This document shows, piece after piece, positions 63,905 to 64,000 of a DNA stretch of 64,000 bases. The position numbers and the translations under genes are program-made. The notes under the pieces are model-generated. The model ran no database searches and was not told the DNA's origin. It was given only the letters and a program-made list of their open reading frames with translations. The stretch is from contig VYZB01000386.1 in the NCBI GenBank assembly GCA_013397455.1, positions 704,777 through 768,776 of the forward strand. The letters are read 5' to 3'. The DNA comes from Crotophaga sulcirostris (taxonomy: Eukaryota; Chordata; Aves; Cuculiformes; Crotophagidae). Each line of letters opens with the position of its first letter. Position 1 is the stretch's first letter.

Positions 63905-64000
63905 ACTGAAATAACTTCTCTTCCTCCTTAGTATTAACCTCCAGGATGTATTTATAGAGAGCGATCATATCCCTCCCTCAGCCTTCGTGGTGCTGGACTA
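63905..64000 (-). mobile_element. CR1-type LINE fragment cut by window edge
   Basis: 'cctccaggatgtatttatag' followed by 'agagcgatcatatccctcc' and 'ctcagccttcgtggtgctgg' is antisense CR1 text of a subfamily different from the copy at 58433. The left border is approximate and the element continues past 64000. Confidence 0.75.

Noticed and set aside
1..64000. Prokaryotic-type system, CRISPR array, tRNA gene, LTR retrovirus or full-length transposon
   Set aside because: No regular repeat-spacer pattern, no tRNA B-box-like match, no paired LTRs, no reverse-transcriptase coding stretch and no operon-like run of genes were seen. The window reads as ordinary avian chromosomal DNA around one gene.

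Overview
This window looks like ordinary vertebrate chromosomal DNA, most likely from a bird. Two things support this. It carries several truncated CR1-type LINE fragments of the avian kind, ending in ATTCTATGA-like 8-mers. It also contains one recognisable gene, LY86 (MD-1), whose assembled 160-residue protein has the cysteine layout of the MD-1/MD-2 family and reads like the avian form. The exact species cannot be fixed from the sequence.

Layout. Positions 1-14900 are intergenic, with one 20-N assembly gap (2984-3003), a striking near-perfect inverted repeat with 62-nt arms (6556-6704), an antisense CR1 fragment (8583-9042) and a sense CR1 3' end (11632-11757) followed by a 70-nt run of only A and C. 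LY86 lies on the + strand. Its putative promoter is about 14900-15026, its coding exons are 15127-15244, 29057-29143, 30579-30707, 37627-37679 and 40672-40767, and its 3' UTR runs to about 41440 with three AATAAA signals. Intron 1 is 13.8 kb and intron 3 carries an antisense CR1. From 41441 to the end no gene could be supported. That stretch holds low-complexity tracts, a CR1 fragment (58433-58641), a GC-richer segment at about 62.6-63.85 kb with a G-quadruplex-pattern run, and a CR1 fragment cut by the right edge of the window.

Function. LY86/MD-1 is a small secreted lipid-binding protein of the ML (MD-2-related lipid-recognition) family. It associates with the TLR-like receptor RP105 (CD180) on B cells and myeloid cells and modulates responses to lipopolysaccharide. 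The upstream region has IRF-type and RUNX-type motifs that fit haematopoietic expression, though this is inferred from short motifs only.

I did not find a prokaryotic-type system, CRISPR array, intact mobile element, tRNA or second protein-coding gene. The observations most worth checking are the long hairpin at 6556-6704, the apparent absence of N-glycosylation sequons in the mature MD-1, and the frame-neutral exons 2 and 3, which would permit an MD-2s-like short isoform.
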